From Torymus aiolomorphi (taxonomy: Eukaryota > Arthropoda > Insecta > Hymenoptera > Torymidae): a stretch of 64,000 bases of DNA. Position numbers and translations under genes: made by a program. The notes under the pieces were generated by a model. The model made no database searches. It saw nothing but the letters and a program-made list of their open reading frames with translations, and was not told the DNA's origin. This document shows positions 1 through 10,370 of this stretch, in pieces; the stretch's first letter is position 1, and each line of letters begins with the position of its first letter. The DNA is taken from contig CM070874.1 of assembly GCA_036365515.1 (NCBI GenBank), positions 160,519,297 through 160,583,296 on the forward strand, in the 5' to 3' direction.

Positions 1-1159
1 AACAATTGTAACAAAGATTAGAGGATTTGATCAACTCCTTTCGCTCAGGAATCGTTTTATTGAGAATTCGTTCACATCTGTCCGTAAAATGAGATTGATT
101 GCAAATCGAACATCTCTTCTTTGTTGTGTTCGAAGATGAAGTTTGATGTGAAAAAACCGACTGAGCATTGTCATGCTCTGGCTTACGTGATTTTTAGTTG
201 GGTGATGAAGTTTTAGGGTTATTGTTCGAAGAGGTTCTAGTACCTGCTTCGATGGCCTCTAGAGTGAGTGTTTGACTTCGAGGAAATGCTTGAAGTTGTT
301 CCATTGTCGGAGGATCAACACTATTACCTAGATGCTTCTCCCATTCTTTACGAGTATTTAAATCAAGCCGATTCAGCGTAAAATGAACGATTAAATCACT
401 ACTTAAAGAAGCAGCTCTATTTAGAGAGGTCAGACTAGCGATGGGATTGAAAATTTCCCTATAAATCCGTTTGATTTCCGACGAAGAATCTGCCTTCATT
501 GATTTAACTGAGGAAATTTCTGAAATGTGAGAACTAACAATGCGACGTTGATTCTCGTAATATTCGATTAAAGCTGTCCATGCTCGGTCATAGTTGTCAC
601 CAGAAATGGGAAGAGATTTAATTTTCTCAAGTGCTTCACCTGTAAGGTGAGTGCGAAAATAATGCAATTTCAAAACAGGCGTTAAGTCTTCGCGACGATG
701 TATGACTGAGCGAAAGACATCCCTAAAATTCTCCCAGTCAGAGAATTTACCTGAAAATTTTGGCAAATCAATTTTTGGCAACGATTGAAACGAAACGTTC
801 GTAGGTCGAGCAGTGCTGGTAGGCACTGGCTCAGCAGTCGAATTAGAAGATCCTTGAGCAACATCTCTAGTTTCAAGGGTTTCTAAGTAATCAAGAAAGT
901 CTCCTCTGCGGAGGTAAAAGCTATCCTCAACCAGATCAAAGAGATTAGTTGTAAAATAGGCATGATCTAGATCAATATCCTCAACGAACATAAGTTTCTC
1001 GTGATTTACCTGAAATGACGTAAAATTAGATTTGAGTCCGGTTAGACATGATTTTGCATAACCTTTCGTCATATTATCTTTACCCTTAGATTTGAAATTT
1101 TTAAAGGAGTTTGTAATTTTAGCTTGGAGTGCCATCTGCTTAGCATAAAACGCCTCCAT
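1..1159 (-). pseudogene. BEL/Pao retrotransposon Gag, broken by one stop, runs off the left edge
   Basis: The ATG at 1159 sits in AAAATGG. The 321-residue product carries the DUF1759-type Gag region typical of BEL/Pao elements, around residues 128-275, with LPKIDLPKFSGKFSDWENF followed by a helical capsid-like stretch. Translation stops at a TAA at 194-196. The same frame stays open beyond it to the window edge and encodes a zinc-knuckle region with CSICNQSHFTDRC (about 70-110) and LCYNC. One substitution therefore separates capsid from nucleocapsid. Gag would package element RNA into cytoplasmic particles. Protease, RT and integrase should lie left of the window. The family call is confident; whether the stop is fixed or allelic cannot be seen. 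Confidence 0.85.
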
Positions 1160-2680
1160 TTTGAGATCAAGTTAATTAGACTAGTACCAAATTTGACTAT
1201 TTAACCTTTTTGGTATTGAGTTAACTATTCTTGCACACTCGAGAGTAGAACAAGAAATTGTGAGAGTTATTACATCTAAGTCTTAACCTAGGTTATAATA
1301 CTTATGCTAGTATGTGGTGACGAGGTGCCTGAAGATGCAACGTTGAGTGCGTCTGCTAACGTTCCTACGGTGTATCAGCTGATGATCCACAGCGTTGACT
1401 CTTCGAAGAGAAGTTACTGCAGGCGTTGTATTCAGCTGTCCTTGCAGCGTAGTCAGCAGCTGAATCAGGAACGTGTCCAGATGAAGGTCGGCAGTCGATG
1501 AATTGTCATCAAGCCGCAATAAACTGCAAGGTCCAGTAACATAAGTATTTGCTAAGACAAAAAATTACATTTAATTTCATCAAGACTAGCTTCAAAGACT
1601 ACAAGTTAAATTTAAAATAACTTGAAACTCAATTAAATATTTCTACTTTCAATCAAACGCACTCGAGTTTTAACTAAGTATGCTTAATTTCGTTAAATCG
1701 GTATGACGAGTGAAGAGACTGGAATGAACTAGACGACGAGTCGCACATAATAAAGTTAAATAAAATTGGAACGATACGTGTGTCCAAGTATTAGGACGAA
1801 GCATCCGAGCGTAATCCTAGCGCGGTGCAGGTGGGCTCAACCGGCTGGAGCGAGCGAAGCAGATGGACTCGTCCATGTACAGCTCTGTTCCGCTGACGCG
1901 CCCCCTGGCTTATGAAAATGGACTCGTCCCCTCCAATTATGCTTGGTGACGACGTACGTGGCGTCCTGGACGTAATGCATCCTTATGGTCGTCCTCTTGA
2001 AGTTGTCTCTTCCTCCTTCGAGTGAAAGTTCCCTGTATGCCCGGTGAACGCCTCGCTCCTCGTTGCTGTAGCGAGGGATGTCCACGCGGGTACTCCTTGT
2101 CTTGACTGTGGACCCCGTAGTCTTTACGCTCCACGCGGGTGGTCCGTGAATTGAGAGGCGTGAACCCCTTTTCGAATCGTTGCAATAGCCGGCAACGATT
2201 AAATGATCATCGTACGATCGCGATGATTCTAGAGCTGGCTTAACCGTGGCTCTAACGGGAAAGTTGCCACTTGTTACTTTTGACTGCAACAAGATGGCTG
2301 CCAATCACTGTATGAACGCGGTGATTCTAGAGCTGGCTTAACTGTGGCTCTTGGCGACGTCTTGGAGTCGGTAGACACGCACACTCCAAGGCGCTTTCAG
2401 AAATGGGGAGAATAGCAATTGATGTGCTATTTGCCCTAGGAAGCCTTAGAGATTGGCTTCTGGGTGCACACGACGGCAAGATTCTAGCGAGAGAGAGACA
2501 GCAACGTACGCGCGAAGTTGACAGGCGGAGCATGCGACTATATCGGCACTCACGACCACGAACACTTTGATGCGTACCTGAAAGTAGAAGTGCTGTCTCT
2601 AAGCCACTCGAGAGTGGACGTAGAAGATAGGAGAAGTTTTCTTCATCGATGTGGCCATGGCGATGTTGAAGATCTCCCAC
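1160..2680 (-). other. Leader or inserted DNA upstream of BEL gag; no recognised gene
   Basis: I recognise no protein here. A 155-residue open frame on the minus strand (1837-2304) has arginine/serine-rich, low-information sequence and no known motif. A near-identical 30-bp direct repeat occurs at 2222-2251 and 2321-2350 (GATTCTAGAGCTGGCTTAAC). Just upstream of the gag start, TTTGGTACT (minus, 1183-1191) resembles the post-LTR motif at 2681-2702, so a second LTR could end near 1192. I could not define its ends. Confidence 0.3.
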
Positions 2681-3380
2681 GATCCGGCTCGAAGGACCAA
2701 ATGTTTTATGTTGTAATTGAATGGGATCGTGGACTGAGAGGTTCTTCAAATAAATAACTTCCGTGTGGAGATTAAATGTAGCTTTATTTTGGTCGACTCC
2801 GTCGTGCCTCTGGGCGTACAGTCGTTGCTGTCTCTCTGCCGTCGCGTGCTGAACTGGAGTCAGCCGCCGCTGCGAAGTGCCGTCGGCGTGCCTTGGTAGT
2901 TGGAGGGGCGGTAAGAGAGGACCGCGTGGAGAGCGCTGATTGGCTGCGCACCTGCGGGAGCCAAATATCGCCTTATATGGCGTGATGACGTCAGCATCTC
3001 GAATGTTCGAGGCGTTGGATCGCCAACAATTTAAAAATTTAACAATAATTTGTGTTAAGGCGCGCAAACGTTGTGCCAACCTGTGCACAACTGTGCTCAA
3101 CTATGCCGAAGTATGTCAAAGTGTGTTAAACTGTGCACAGCTGTGCCAAATAATCAAGCTAAATTTATTTTTAATAGCTAAAAGTGTGCTAAACTGTGCC
3201 AAAGTGTACTAAAATGTGAAAAAGTCTGCCGATCTGTGCCAAACCTGTGTAAAATCTCAGAAAAATCTACCTGCTTGAGCACACTTTTGCACAGTTTCGC
3301 ATAGTCTGACATAGTTCGGCACATATTTGCACAGTTTCGCACACTTTAGCACTCTACGGCACAACCATTTTTTCCACCAG
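2681..3380 (-). promoter_or_regulatory. Putative BEL/Pao LTR with promoter, poly(A) signal and post-LTR motif
   Basis: Read on the minus strand, the order is TGACGTCA (CRE-like, 2986-2993), CCATATAAGG (TATA/CArG-like, 2971-2980), AATAAAG (2782-2788), then CATAAAACA followed by TTTGGTCCTTCGAGCCGGAT (2683-2702). From memory, the last motif resembles the start of BEL/Pao internal regions, directly after the LTR. This order fits U3-R-U5-leader. The outer LTR end is not fixed; the iterated TGTGC motifs at 3065-3365 would fall in U3. Confidence 0.45.
3065..3365. repeat. Degenerate 11-bp TGTGC repeat arranged as an inverted pair
   Basis: From about 3065 to 3255 the motif AACTGTGCCAA and variants recur about every 11 bp. 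From about 3275 to 3365 the complementary form TTTGCACAGT recurs. The two blocks could fold on each other. It lies in the proposed U3 of the BEL element. Confidence 0.7.
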
Positions 3381-3728
3381 GGTTACTCTTAATATTATTA
3401 CGGAATTTAGTATCATTAATTGATTTGGTTATATAAAATATTATTTTTCAAGCTCTTGTTCGAAATTATTTTACCGAATTTTTTTATCGTATTGCATACT
3501 TTAGAATTAATTTTGAGAATTTTTTGTAATAATGGTCAGTTCCGTCCCCTACCAAGTACATAAAATGTTACTTAACCTATAGCCGGAATATTTTGTAGTG
3601 GATTCATTCTGGGTACTTATTTTAAATGTTATAATGAGTAGATAAAACTTAAAAACGCCTATAAAAAGTTGGTTTTGAAAAAAAAAAAGTTAGACCTAAT
3701 CTGGGGAAGTTATGGCAGAATCACTCAT
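3366..3728. other. AT-rich spacer, nothing recognised
   Basis: No coding frame of note, no clear repeat and no inverted ends were seen. Confidence 0.5.
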
Positions 3729-3782
3729 ATACACACACACACACACACACACATATACATATATATATATATATATATATAT
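3729..3782. repeat. (AC)n-(TA)n compound microsatellite
   Basis: AC dinucleotides to about 3752 followed by TA dinucleotides to 3782. It is the left boundary of the modular repeat that follows. Confidence 0.95.
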
Positions 3783-4380
3783 TGATCATTGATTATATTA
3801 CGGAGACATCAATGTCCTTCGCTCAGAGTTCGCCTATGTTTACATAACTAAAGAAATAATGACCCTCAGAGTATTGACTCTAGATTTATCCCCGAAATAA
3901 TGGAGTCGCTCATATTATAATTGGGACTGTCCTCAAAACATTGCTTTGTCCCTGAACTATTGTAACCATATCTGTTTTTGTCGCCATAATTGGGTCAATG
4001 CATATTTATGTAAATGTATGTATAGGTACTTATGTTGACATAGAGTTTGTTTCTCCAGAGTTCAAGATGGAGGTAAGGGCGCGCGCTGCGCGCGCGCCAT
4101 TGTCTACAATGGAAACATCCCTCAGGGTATTGACTAACACCACGACGCCTGCGGCGCCCGCTTTTAGTATGGAATTCTGGAACGAAATTCCGTAAAAATT
4201 ACCGAAGAAATATTGTAGACAAACCCTGATGTCTGCATAAGTCATGTTTTACTAAAGAAATAATCTCTCTTTTATGCTGACACTCAAAAATGTCTGCATA
4301 AGTCGGGTGATGTCCGCATAAATACCGTTCCCATTAAGAATGCGTCCGCATAAGTAACCTTTCAGATATTTATACATATA
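3783..4380. repeat. TA-bounded modular repeat with two core copies and GTCTGCATAAGT iterations
   Basis: Two copies of the shared core lie at 3846-3861 (AACTAAAGAAATAATG) and 4251-4265 (ACTAAAGAAATAATC). The GC-rich block CACGACGCCTGCGGCGCC is at about 4141-4158, preceded by a GCGCGCGCTGCGCGCGCGC palindrome near 4079-4097. From about 4228 to 4355 the motif GTCTGCATAAGT and variants recur four or five times. The stretch ends in TATACATATA, exactly where Helitron H1 begins. Confidence 0.7.
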
Positions 4381-4779
4381 TCTTTCTATATTATATAGTT
4401 GTAAGAAAATATTTACGACTCAGCGCCCTCTCACCCCCCTCGCGCCTCCTCGCCCCCCCAGCGCCCCCCTCACCCCCCTCAAAATAACGTAAAAATACGA
4501 CTGGTTATGCGTTTTTTTGAAAGAAATTGTTAGAGGCTCGCCCTCTCACACTTCCTCGCGCACCCTCACACCCTCCTCGCGCCTCCCCCTCAGCCCCTCT
4601 TCAGCGCCCCCCCCCCTCCCCCTCACCCCCCTCAATTGTTTAAGTTATAAATCATGATATAATTAATTAGAAGAATTGTCGAGTATAGCAAGTTCTATGT
4701 AATAATATTGATATTTATTTATTTGTATATTTATTTATTTTTTTAATTGATTTAACTATAAAGATTGGTTGAAGATATG

Positions 4780-4880
4780 AACAGTTTTCCACGTCACTCT
4801 GGTGATACTGTTCATTGACGCGTTGGATTGTTATTTTATGTGGTATCCTTCGCCAATAGCCATATATAACCACTCTTATA
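4780..4880 (+). repeat. Helitron subterminal two-hairpin domain (H1, left)
   Basis: Outer stem AACAGT (4780-4785) pairs with ACTGTT (4807-4812). Inside lie TTTTCCACG and the inner stem TCAC/GTGA. GACGCGTTGGATT follows, then a second stem GTGGT...ACCAC with GTATCCTTCGCC between. The same domain recurs in inverse orientation at 8713-8763. Confidence 0.8.
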
Positions 4881-4889
4881 ATAGTATCT

Positions 4890-5195
4890 CATTGTTCTGA
4901 AGAAATAGACACTATCAAAGGACAAAAGGTTTTTGTTATCGGGGACATTTTAGAATAACACAATAATGTATTATATTTACACGGTCAAAATTCTAATAAT
5001 ATCAAAGTTGTGGATACTTCTATAACTCCTTTGGATAAACTTTAAGAAGGATATAAATCTATAGTCAGTAGCACTGAATATTTATATTATTAAAAATTTT
5101 ATCATTGTTCTGAAGAAATGGACATTATCAAAGGACAAAAAGTTTTTGTTATCGGGGACGTTTTAGAAGAAATGGAAGATACATCGGACATGTAA
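4890..5195 (+). pseudogene. Duplicated small coding module in H1 5' region
   Basis: One frame contains the module KGQKVFVIGD twice, preceded by HCSEE, about 213 bp apart (4893-4955 and 5103-5170). The second copy ends at a TAA at 5193-5195. Three in-frame stops (after the first module, near 5044 and near 5090) interrupt the frame between copies. Conservation of the encoded peptide between copies suggests past coding. I do not recognise the protein. It lies between the arms of the 5' foldback. Confidence 0.5.
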
Positions 5196-5559
5196 TAAGG
5201 AATATTTAAAGCCTCTAACAATTTCTTTCAAAAAAACGTAACCAGTCACATTTTTACGTTATTTTGAGGGGGGTGAGGGGGCGCTAAGGGGGGCTCTGAG
5301 GAGGGGGCGAATGGGCGTGAGGGGGATGAGGGGGCGCGAGGGCGGCGTGGGGGGTGAAGGGGATGAGGGGGCGCTGAGTCAGAAACATTTTCAAGATTTT
5401 TAAAAAATTCTTATCTTTGGCCTTTGTTTAAAATTTTCCATTTTAAAATAAACATTCGTATTAAAGTTGATAGAGGCACCCTCCATTGTTAATGTGAAAA
5501 ATAGTAATATATATTGGATCCTGTGAGGGCCAATACGTAGAAAGAAAACACAATTGTAG

Positions 5560-7377
5560 CTTGTGCGACGTTGCGTCAGGTTGATTACTAACCTCTTCAG
5601 ACTTTATTAAAAAAATATACAAAATGGTTAGAATTTATTTTACAATTAAACAGAGATAATAAATTAACAATAATAGTTAGACCAGGCTTACCACAACAAA
5701 AAATCTATGCTAATAAAAGATGACTTTATTAGCAACGTCAAACGAATAAAGTCAATGTTGTGGGAAACCGTACACATCTCTACTTATATATATACGAGTC
5801 AGTTTGTTTACATATATAAAGTCATAATAGAAAGTTAAAGAGCGATTTGTATACATTATTTAAATTTTGTGTATCCTCTGTTTTGTTAACTGCATTTTTT
5901 GTACTATTAATGTAAATCATTTATGAAATTTTTCGTTTTTTGTAATCAACTTCTTTATCCAAGATTTGTGTATTCTCCCAATCTATAATGTGGGAGTGGT
6001 TTTGAGCATGTACAGCTATCATGGATGTGTCTTTCTTATCTTTTTCATGTTCTTTGATTCGAATTTTTAAAGCTCTTTTAGTTTCTCCCACATATGTAGC
6101 AGGACAGGTCTTGCAGTTGATCTTATATACAACCCCACACGTATTCATTTTTTCAAGTTTATCCTTCCCAAGCTTAATAACGTTATTAAGTTTTTTATTG
6201 ATGAGGGGCACCGTGCGTATATTGTGTTTGGAAAGAATTCTACTACATTTATGAAAAAATTCTTCTTGGAATGAAATAGAAACAATAGTTTGGAGATCCC
6301 TGTTGGACGATGTCGTTTTGTTGGAGTATTTTATTTTGCGAAGTCTGTTGTGAATGCAATTGTATATGAATGTTTTAGGATAGTCATTTAAGGACAGTAT
6401 TTGTCTAATTTTACGAATGTTAATATTATGGAATTCTTCATTAGATAACAGAATCGCTCTATCCACTAAGTTAGAAATAATATTTATTTTTTGTTGTACA
6501 GTGTGGTTAGAGTTATAATTTAATAATTTTTCGGATGCCATTGGTTTTTGGTACCAATTTGTAATTATTTTGTTGTTTGATCTGATGAGGGTGATATTCA
6601 AAAAGTTTATTTGATTATTAACTTCTATTTCATGTGTAAATTTTAAGTGTTCATTATAATTATTATAAATATTTAAAGTTAATTCCAAATCATCTTTTCT
6701 AATGCATAATAATATGTCATCAACATATCTAAAGTAGAAAAGAGGGACAATATTGTATTTTCTTTTTAGTGTGTCTAAACCGTCGTTTTCAAGATTTTCC
6801 ATGACTATGTCAGCAAATAAGGGAGAGATGGGTGATCCCATAGGTGTGCCAAATATTTGTTTATATATGGTGTCATTAAAAGTGAAAAAAGTGTTATCAA
6901 ATAAGAATTTAACTGCATTGCGAATTTCATCAAACGGAATTCTGCAATTATTGTGAATGTATGTAAAGCGTCTATCTAAACTTTGTAAAACCGATTCACA
7001 AGGAATGTTAGTAAACAAAGAGTTGACATCTAATGATATTAACACATACTCATCAGGAATAACAACCTCTTTTATTTTCTTTTTTAATATGAAACTATTG
7101 TCGATATGTGAGTGTGGCACTGGTATGCAGGTTTTTAATTCATTGAGGCTAGTTTTTGATAAGAAATGCGTTGGGCTACCAATAGTTGAAATGATCGGTC
7201 TTAACGGTATATCGGTTTTATGAATTTTAGGTAAGCCATAAGCTCTAGGGAGACAAGTATCTGTCTGAGTTAATTGATATGGGTGGTATTGTTTATGTAG
7301 ATATTTGTTGTTATTCCAAGAAGACAAATACTTATATACTTGCGATTGTAGTTTGAAAAGATTGTTTGCAAAGAAAT
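5560..7377 (-). mobile_element. Penelope-like retroelement copy nested in H1
   Basis: The coding body (5921-7327) is RT plus GIY-YIG endonuclease. Coding homology continues upstream to about 7377, where it stops at a TAA, so the 5' part is truncated. Downstream (5560-5900) is untranslated sequence. The AT-rich flanks belong to the Helitron, so this element inserted into it. I could not define a target duplication. Confidence 0.8.
5921..7327 (-). pseudogene. Penelope-like reverse transcriptase with GIY-YIG endonuclease, truncated
   Basis: The 468-residue frame shows RT motifs in order: YGLPKIHK near residue 30, SLFTNIP near 105, GTPMGSPISP near 160 and FRYVDDIL near 198. The C-terminal GIY-YIG nuclease follows, with GVVYKINCKTCPATYVGETK near 397-416 and RIKEHEKD. 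Penelope-like enzymes copy RNA onto nicked DNA and are related to telomerase RT. The long uninterrupted frame suggests a fairly recent copy, but the N-terminal region is missing. A TAA at 5921-5923 ends the frame, and about 30 plausible codons continue in frame after it. It is probably immobile. Confidence 0.9.
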
Positions 7378-7618
7378 ATTAGATAATTAATTTAAATAAT
7401 AAGATTATAACATAATAAAATAATAATGGTATAAATAAAATAATAACATTTTAAAATTTAATAAATATACAATAAAATATTCATATGATATTTTAATATT
7501 ATGATCTTCTTAACGATATTAGAATAATAACATAATATAATTAAAATTTACTTTAATTATACATTTAATGTAAATTACTTTTCTTAATGTAATTAACTAT
7601 TATTTAGTAAAATATAAG

Positions 7619-8028
7619 ATGGCTGAACAAGGTGATTCAAAACCTAGTCCATTAAGATGGGATCTTGTGCAAAATATGTATATTGAATTGTGAGTAGTAT
7701 ACAACACGCGAGAGAATTAGATGAATTAAACGAACAGTTACAGAATCATATAAATGAACAAAACGAATATGAAATACATTTAAATAATTATATCAATGAA
7801 TATAATAACAATATTACTATGATACAAATACCGTTAATTTGGGATCCAACACAAAATAAATACATAGAAGTATATAATTTAAAAGATGCTACAAAGTTAG
7901 ACAAATTGAATGAAATAATAGAAACCCATGAAAAAGAAGAAAATAAGTATAATAACTATTGTAATAATTTACTTATAGAATATGACTTAAATTATTTACC
8001 AAATTTAATTAAAAAATATGAAAAATAA
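7619..8028 (+). pseudogene. Helitron accessory ORF (H1 copy), unrecognised coiled-coil-like protein
   Basis: The frame starts at ATG 7619 with a segment containing SPLRWD and stops at a TGA after 25 codons. A shifted frame then continues for about 112 residues to TAA at 8028. The product is rich in N, E, K, Y and L and predicts as helical. It contains two related modules: LRWD...NMYIEL...LDELNEQL, then LIWDPTQNKYIEV...KLDKLNEII...EENKYN. H2 encodes a homologue at 12310-12705, in the same position between coding and 3' regions. I know no family for it. Conservation of the peptide despite independent breaks in both copies suggests it once served the element. Confidence 0.65.
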
Positions 8029-8712
8029 AATAAATCAAAAGCAAACATAATATTTTCAATATACAATTTAAACTCAAATTTTAGTATAAAATATTTGAAA
8101 TTTCACAAAAATAGTATTAAGTTATATTAATTTTTAATTCTATTATTTTACATTAACTTCTTTCACGTATCCAATATAATGTTTATAAGCAAAAGTATAT
8201 ATAACAGAAAAAATAAAAATATATATTTCCATATTATAAATAGCTTACAAAAACGTCACCGGATATGTTAAAGAAAATTTAATTAAAAATTTCAAAAATT
8301 ATTTTTTTATAAATATTTTTGTAAATTTTAAATAGAAGTAATAAATATAAAAATTCAATGAAATAAAAGAAAATTATTATTAAGTAAATTATTATTAAGT
8401 ATGAAAATGGAATATTTGAAATTTAAGGAAAATAAAATTATATTAATTTTAAAATCATTTATAATAAATTATATTAAATTCTTTCATGTATCCAATATAA
8501 TGTTTAAAAGCAAAAATATATATAAGAGGAACAAATAAATATATATGGTTCTAAATAATAAAAGCTTATAGAAAGACATCCAAGGGTATATTAAAGATGA
8601 TATGAATCATACAATTTAGTTTTAATTTATTATTTTCCTAAATTTTAAAATGTAATATAAATCATATAAAAATATATTTGATAAAATTTCATAAAATTTT
8701 AGGTTAAAATAA
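8029..8712. repeat. H1 AT-rich 3' region with a roughly 340-bp direct repeat
   Basis: The block around TTTCACGTATCCAATATAAT (about 8160-8180) returns as TTTCATGTATCCAATATAAT about 330 bp later, with similar flanks (AAGCAAAA then ATATATA). H2 has a comparable repeat at 12762-13740. No coding frame was seen. Confidence 0.6.
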
Positions 8713-8763
8713 CAATCCAACGCGTCCATGAACAGTACCCCCAGGGTGACGTGGAAAACTGTT
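8713..8763 (-). repeat. Helitron subterminal hairpin domain (H1, right)
   Basis: Read on the minus strand: AACAGT, TTTTCCACGTC, inner stem ACCC/GGGT, then ACTGTT, followed by CATGGACGCGTTGGATT. Its orientation is opposite to the left copy, so the pair are subterminal inverted repeats. Confidence 0.8.
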
Positions 8764-8986
8764 CGTCTCTTCAACCAATCTTTATAGTTAATAAAGTTTA
8801 TATAAAACGAATTAACGCAACACAGTTATTGGTTAAATTTAAAACATTGTTCAATATTTATAAAGTAAGTAATAAAATAAGTAATAATTTATAAATAATA
8901 AAATAAGTGTAATAATTTAAAATAATGAACATCAGGGTGATTTGTTCTCTTATTCCAAAATATAAAATTTTTAAATTTATTTTATA

Positions 8987-9028
8987 TGGGGGTTGACGAG
9001 CGGAGCGAGTAGGGGGGTACCTCCCTAG
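8987..9028 (+). other. Helitron 3' terminus (H1)
   Basis: GGGGGTTGACGAGCGGAGCG is followed by a GGGGTACCTCCC-type hairpin and terminal CTAG, then T. The same block ends H2, H3 and H4. Confidence 0.9.
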
Positions 9029-9044
9029 TATATCTATATATATA

Positions 9045-9265
9045 TCTTCCTATATTATATAGAGGAATGTTACCACGTAGCCCCATCTCACCCCCCTCGC
9101 CTCCTCCTCACCCCTCCTCACCCCCCCCCCAGCGCCAACCTCAAAATAACGTAAAATTCCGTCATTTTTTACGTTATTTCGTGACTTATTATTCTGTGAG
9201 ACTCCCCCCCCCCTCCTCCCGCCTCCTCAGCGCTCTCCTCAGCCCCCCCCCCCCCCTCAATGTCT
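9045..9265 (+). other. H2 5' domain with two C-rich tracts
   Basis: C-rich tracts at about 9082-9140 and 9204-9258 flank CTCAAAATAACGTAAAATT, followed by a partial inverse TTTTACGTTATTTC, giving a short stem. The arrangement matches the 5' domains of H1, H4 and H5. Confidence 0.75.
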
Positions 9266-9426
9266 CTTAAACAACAGCTTTATATGACTTTTTCTGTTAG
9301 AAACATTTTTAGAAGCAATTCTTTTGGAATTGTTTTTTAGAAAGATATAAATGTGTAGTTAAAAACAATTCATAAATATTTTTCATAAAAATTTTTATCA
9401 GTATAATATATAACTTATATACTATT

Positions 9427-9515
9427 AACAGTTTGCGCCACCCGAGAGGTACTGTGAATAGGCGCGTTGGATTTTGTTTAAAGTGGTATCCTTCGCCTGG
9501 AGCCCTACATAACCA
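9427..9515 (+). repeat. Helitron subterminal two-hairpin domain (H2, left)
   Basis: AACAGT (9427-9432) against ACTGTG, with GCGCCACCC and GAGAGGT between. Then GGCGCGTTGGATT and the second stem AGTGGT...ACCACT around TATCCTTCGCC. Confidence 0.75.
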
Positions 9516-9631
9516 CTATTTCATTATCCTTTCTTTCTGTTATTATTTTTGAACTTTTTACCTAGAAAAAAAAAAAAATTATTACTATTAATATTTTTTA
9601 AAATTATTTAATATTTATATATACTCTTCAA

Positions 9632-10370
9632 ATGCAATCGATAAACATATTTCAGCTGAAATACCATCGAAAAATTTTAAATTATAAAAATTAGTAATCA
9701 AACATATGTTACATGGACCACATACAGAAAAATCTCCTTGTTTTAATAAAGACAAACATTTATGTAAAAAAAAGTTTCCAAAACCATTTCGTGATAGTAC
9801 AATATTAAAAGAAGATAAATATCCTAAATACAAACGTAGAAATAATATTTCAGATAACCATATATATCATTTAAAAAAAAAGTAATAAAATTTTTCCAGT
9901 AGATAATTCTATGGTAGTGCCTTATAACAGTTTTTTATTAACAAAATATAATTGTCATATAAATATTGAATATTTTGCTTCAGTACAAAGTATAAAATAT
10001 ATTTTTGATTACATTCATAAAGGTGGAGATAAGGCTTACTGTAAAATAAAAAAAAAATGATGCAGAACATGAAAAGAATGAAGAAGTTTATGATGAAATT
10101 ACTCAATACATTGACGGTAGATATTTAAGTCCAATGAAAGCTGCATGGCGATTACAACAATTTCCGTTGTGTGGTAGAAGTCATACAGTTATAAGATTAT
10201 CTATCTATTCATACAGAAAATCAACAGAAGATTATTTTTGATTGTACTAAGTGCATTAAATAAATGGGAAACTACATTAACAGCATGGTTTACATTAAAT
10301 AAAAATGATGATTTTGCAAAAAAAATAAAATATGTACACATACCAAAATATTATATTCTAATGAAAAAAA
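9632..10370 (+). pseudogene. Helitron Rep region remnant, HUH part missing
   Basis: Frames joined across several shifts give the conserved block downstream of the HUH motif in Helitron Rep proteins. It reads IDKHISAEIP, HGPHTEKSPCFNK, KFPKPFRD, VPYNSFLLTKYNCHINIEYF, KYIFDYIHKGGD, DGRYLSPMKAAWR and TENQQ. The Rep endonuclease would nick and join DNA at the element ends. The sequence before 9632 is AT-rich with no HUH histidine pair, so the catalytic N-terminus has been lost. At least three frameshifts, mostly at A/T runs, are visible. Confidence 0.75.

Larger units (their letters stand above)
4408..5392. repeat. H1 5' domain with C-rich tracts and an inverted second copy
   Basis: C-rich tracts at about 4430-4490 and 4540-4635 bracket CTCAAAATAACGTAAAAAT. 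At 5211-5392 the tract appears inverted (GTTATTTTGAGGGGGGTGAG, then GAGGGGGCGCTGAGTC), including the flanking GTTAGAGGC/GCCTCTAAC. The two arms (about 4408-4537 and 5211-5392) enclose the hairpin domain and small coding module. G-runs on the complementary strand could form quadruplexes; that is inference. Confidence 0.75.
4381..9028 (+). mobile_element. Helitron H1, helicase-less, with nested Penelope element
   Basis: The 5' end TCTTTCTATATTATATAG at 4381 follows an A. The 3' end is CTAG at 9025-9028, followed by T and preceded by a GC hairpin. That is the canonical Helitron layout: insertion between A and T, no target duplication. No Rep or helicase remains. The interior holds a 5' foldback, a duplicated small coding module, a 1.8-kb Penelope-like insertion, an accessory ORF and an AT-rich 3' region with a subterminal hairpin in inverse orientation. 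It would need a partner such as H2 or H3 to move. Confidence 0.85.

Noticed and set aside
1837..2304. 155-codon minus-strand gene
   Set aside because: No recognisable domain, start is arbitrary and overlapping frames of similar quality exist; kept only as a note.
2971..2993. Host gene promoter with CArG box and CRE
   Set aside because: Position, orientation and following poly(A) signal and post-LTR motif fit an LTR promoter better, and no host gene lies downstream.
3065..3365. CRISPR-like array
   Set aside because: Units are contiguous and degenerate, with no spacers, in a eukaryotic context.
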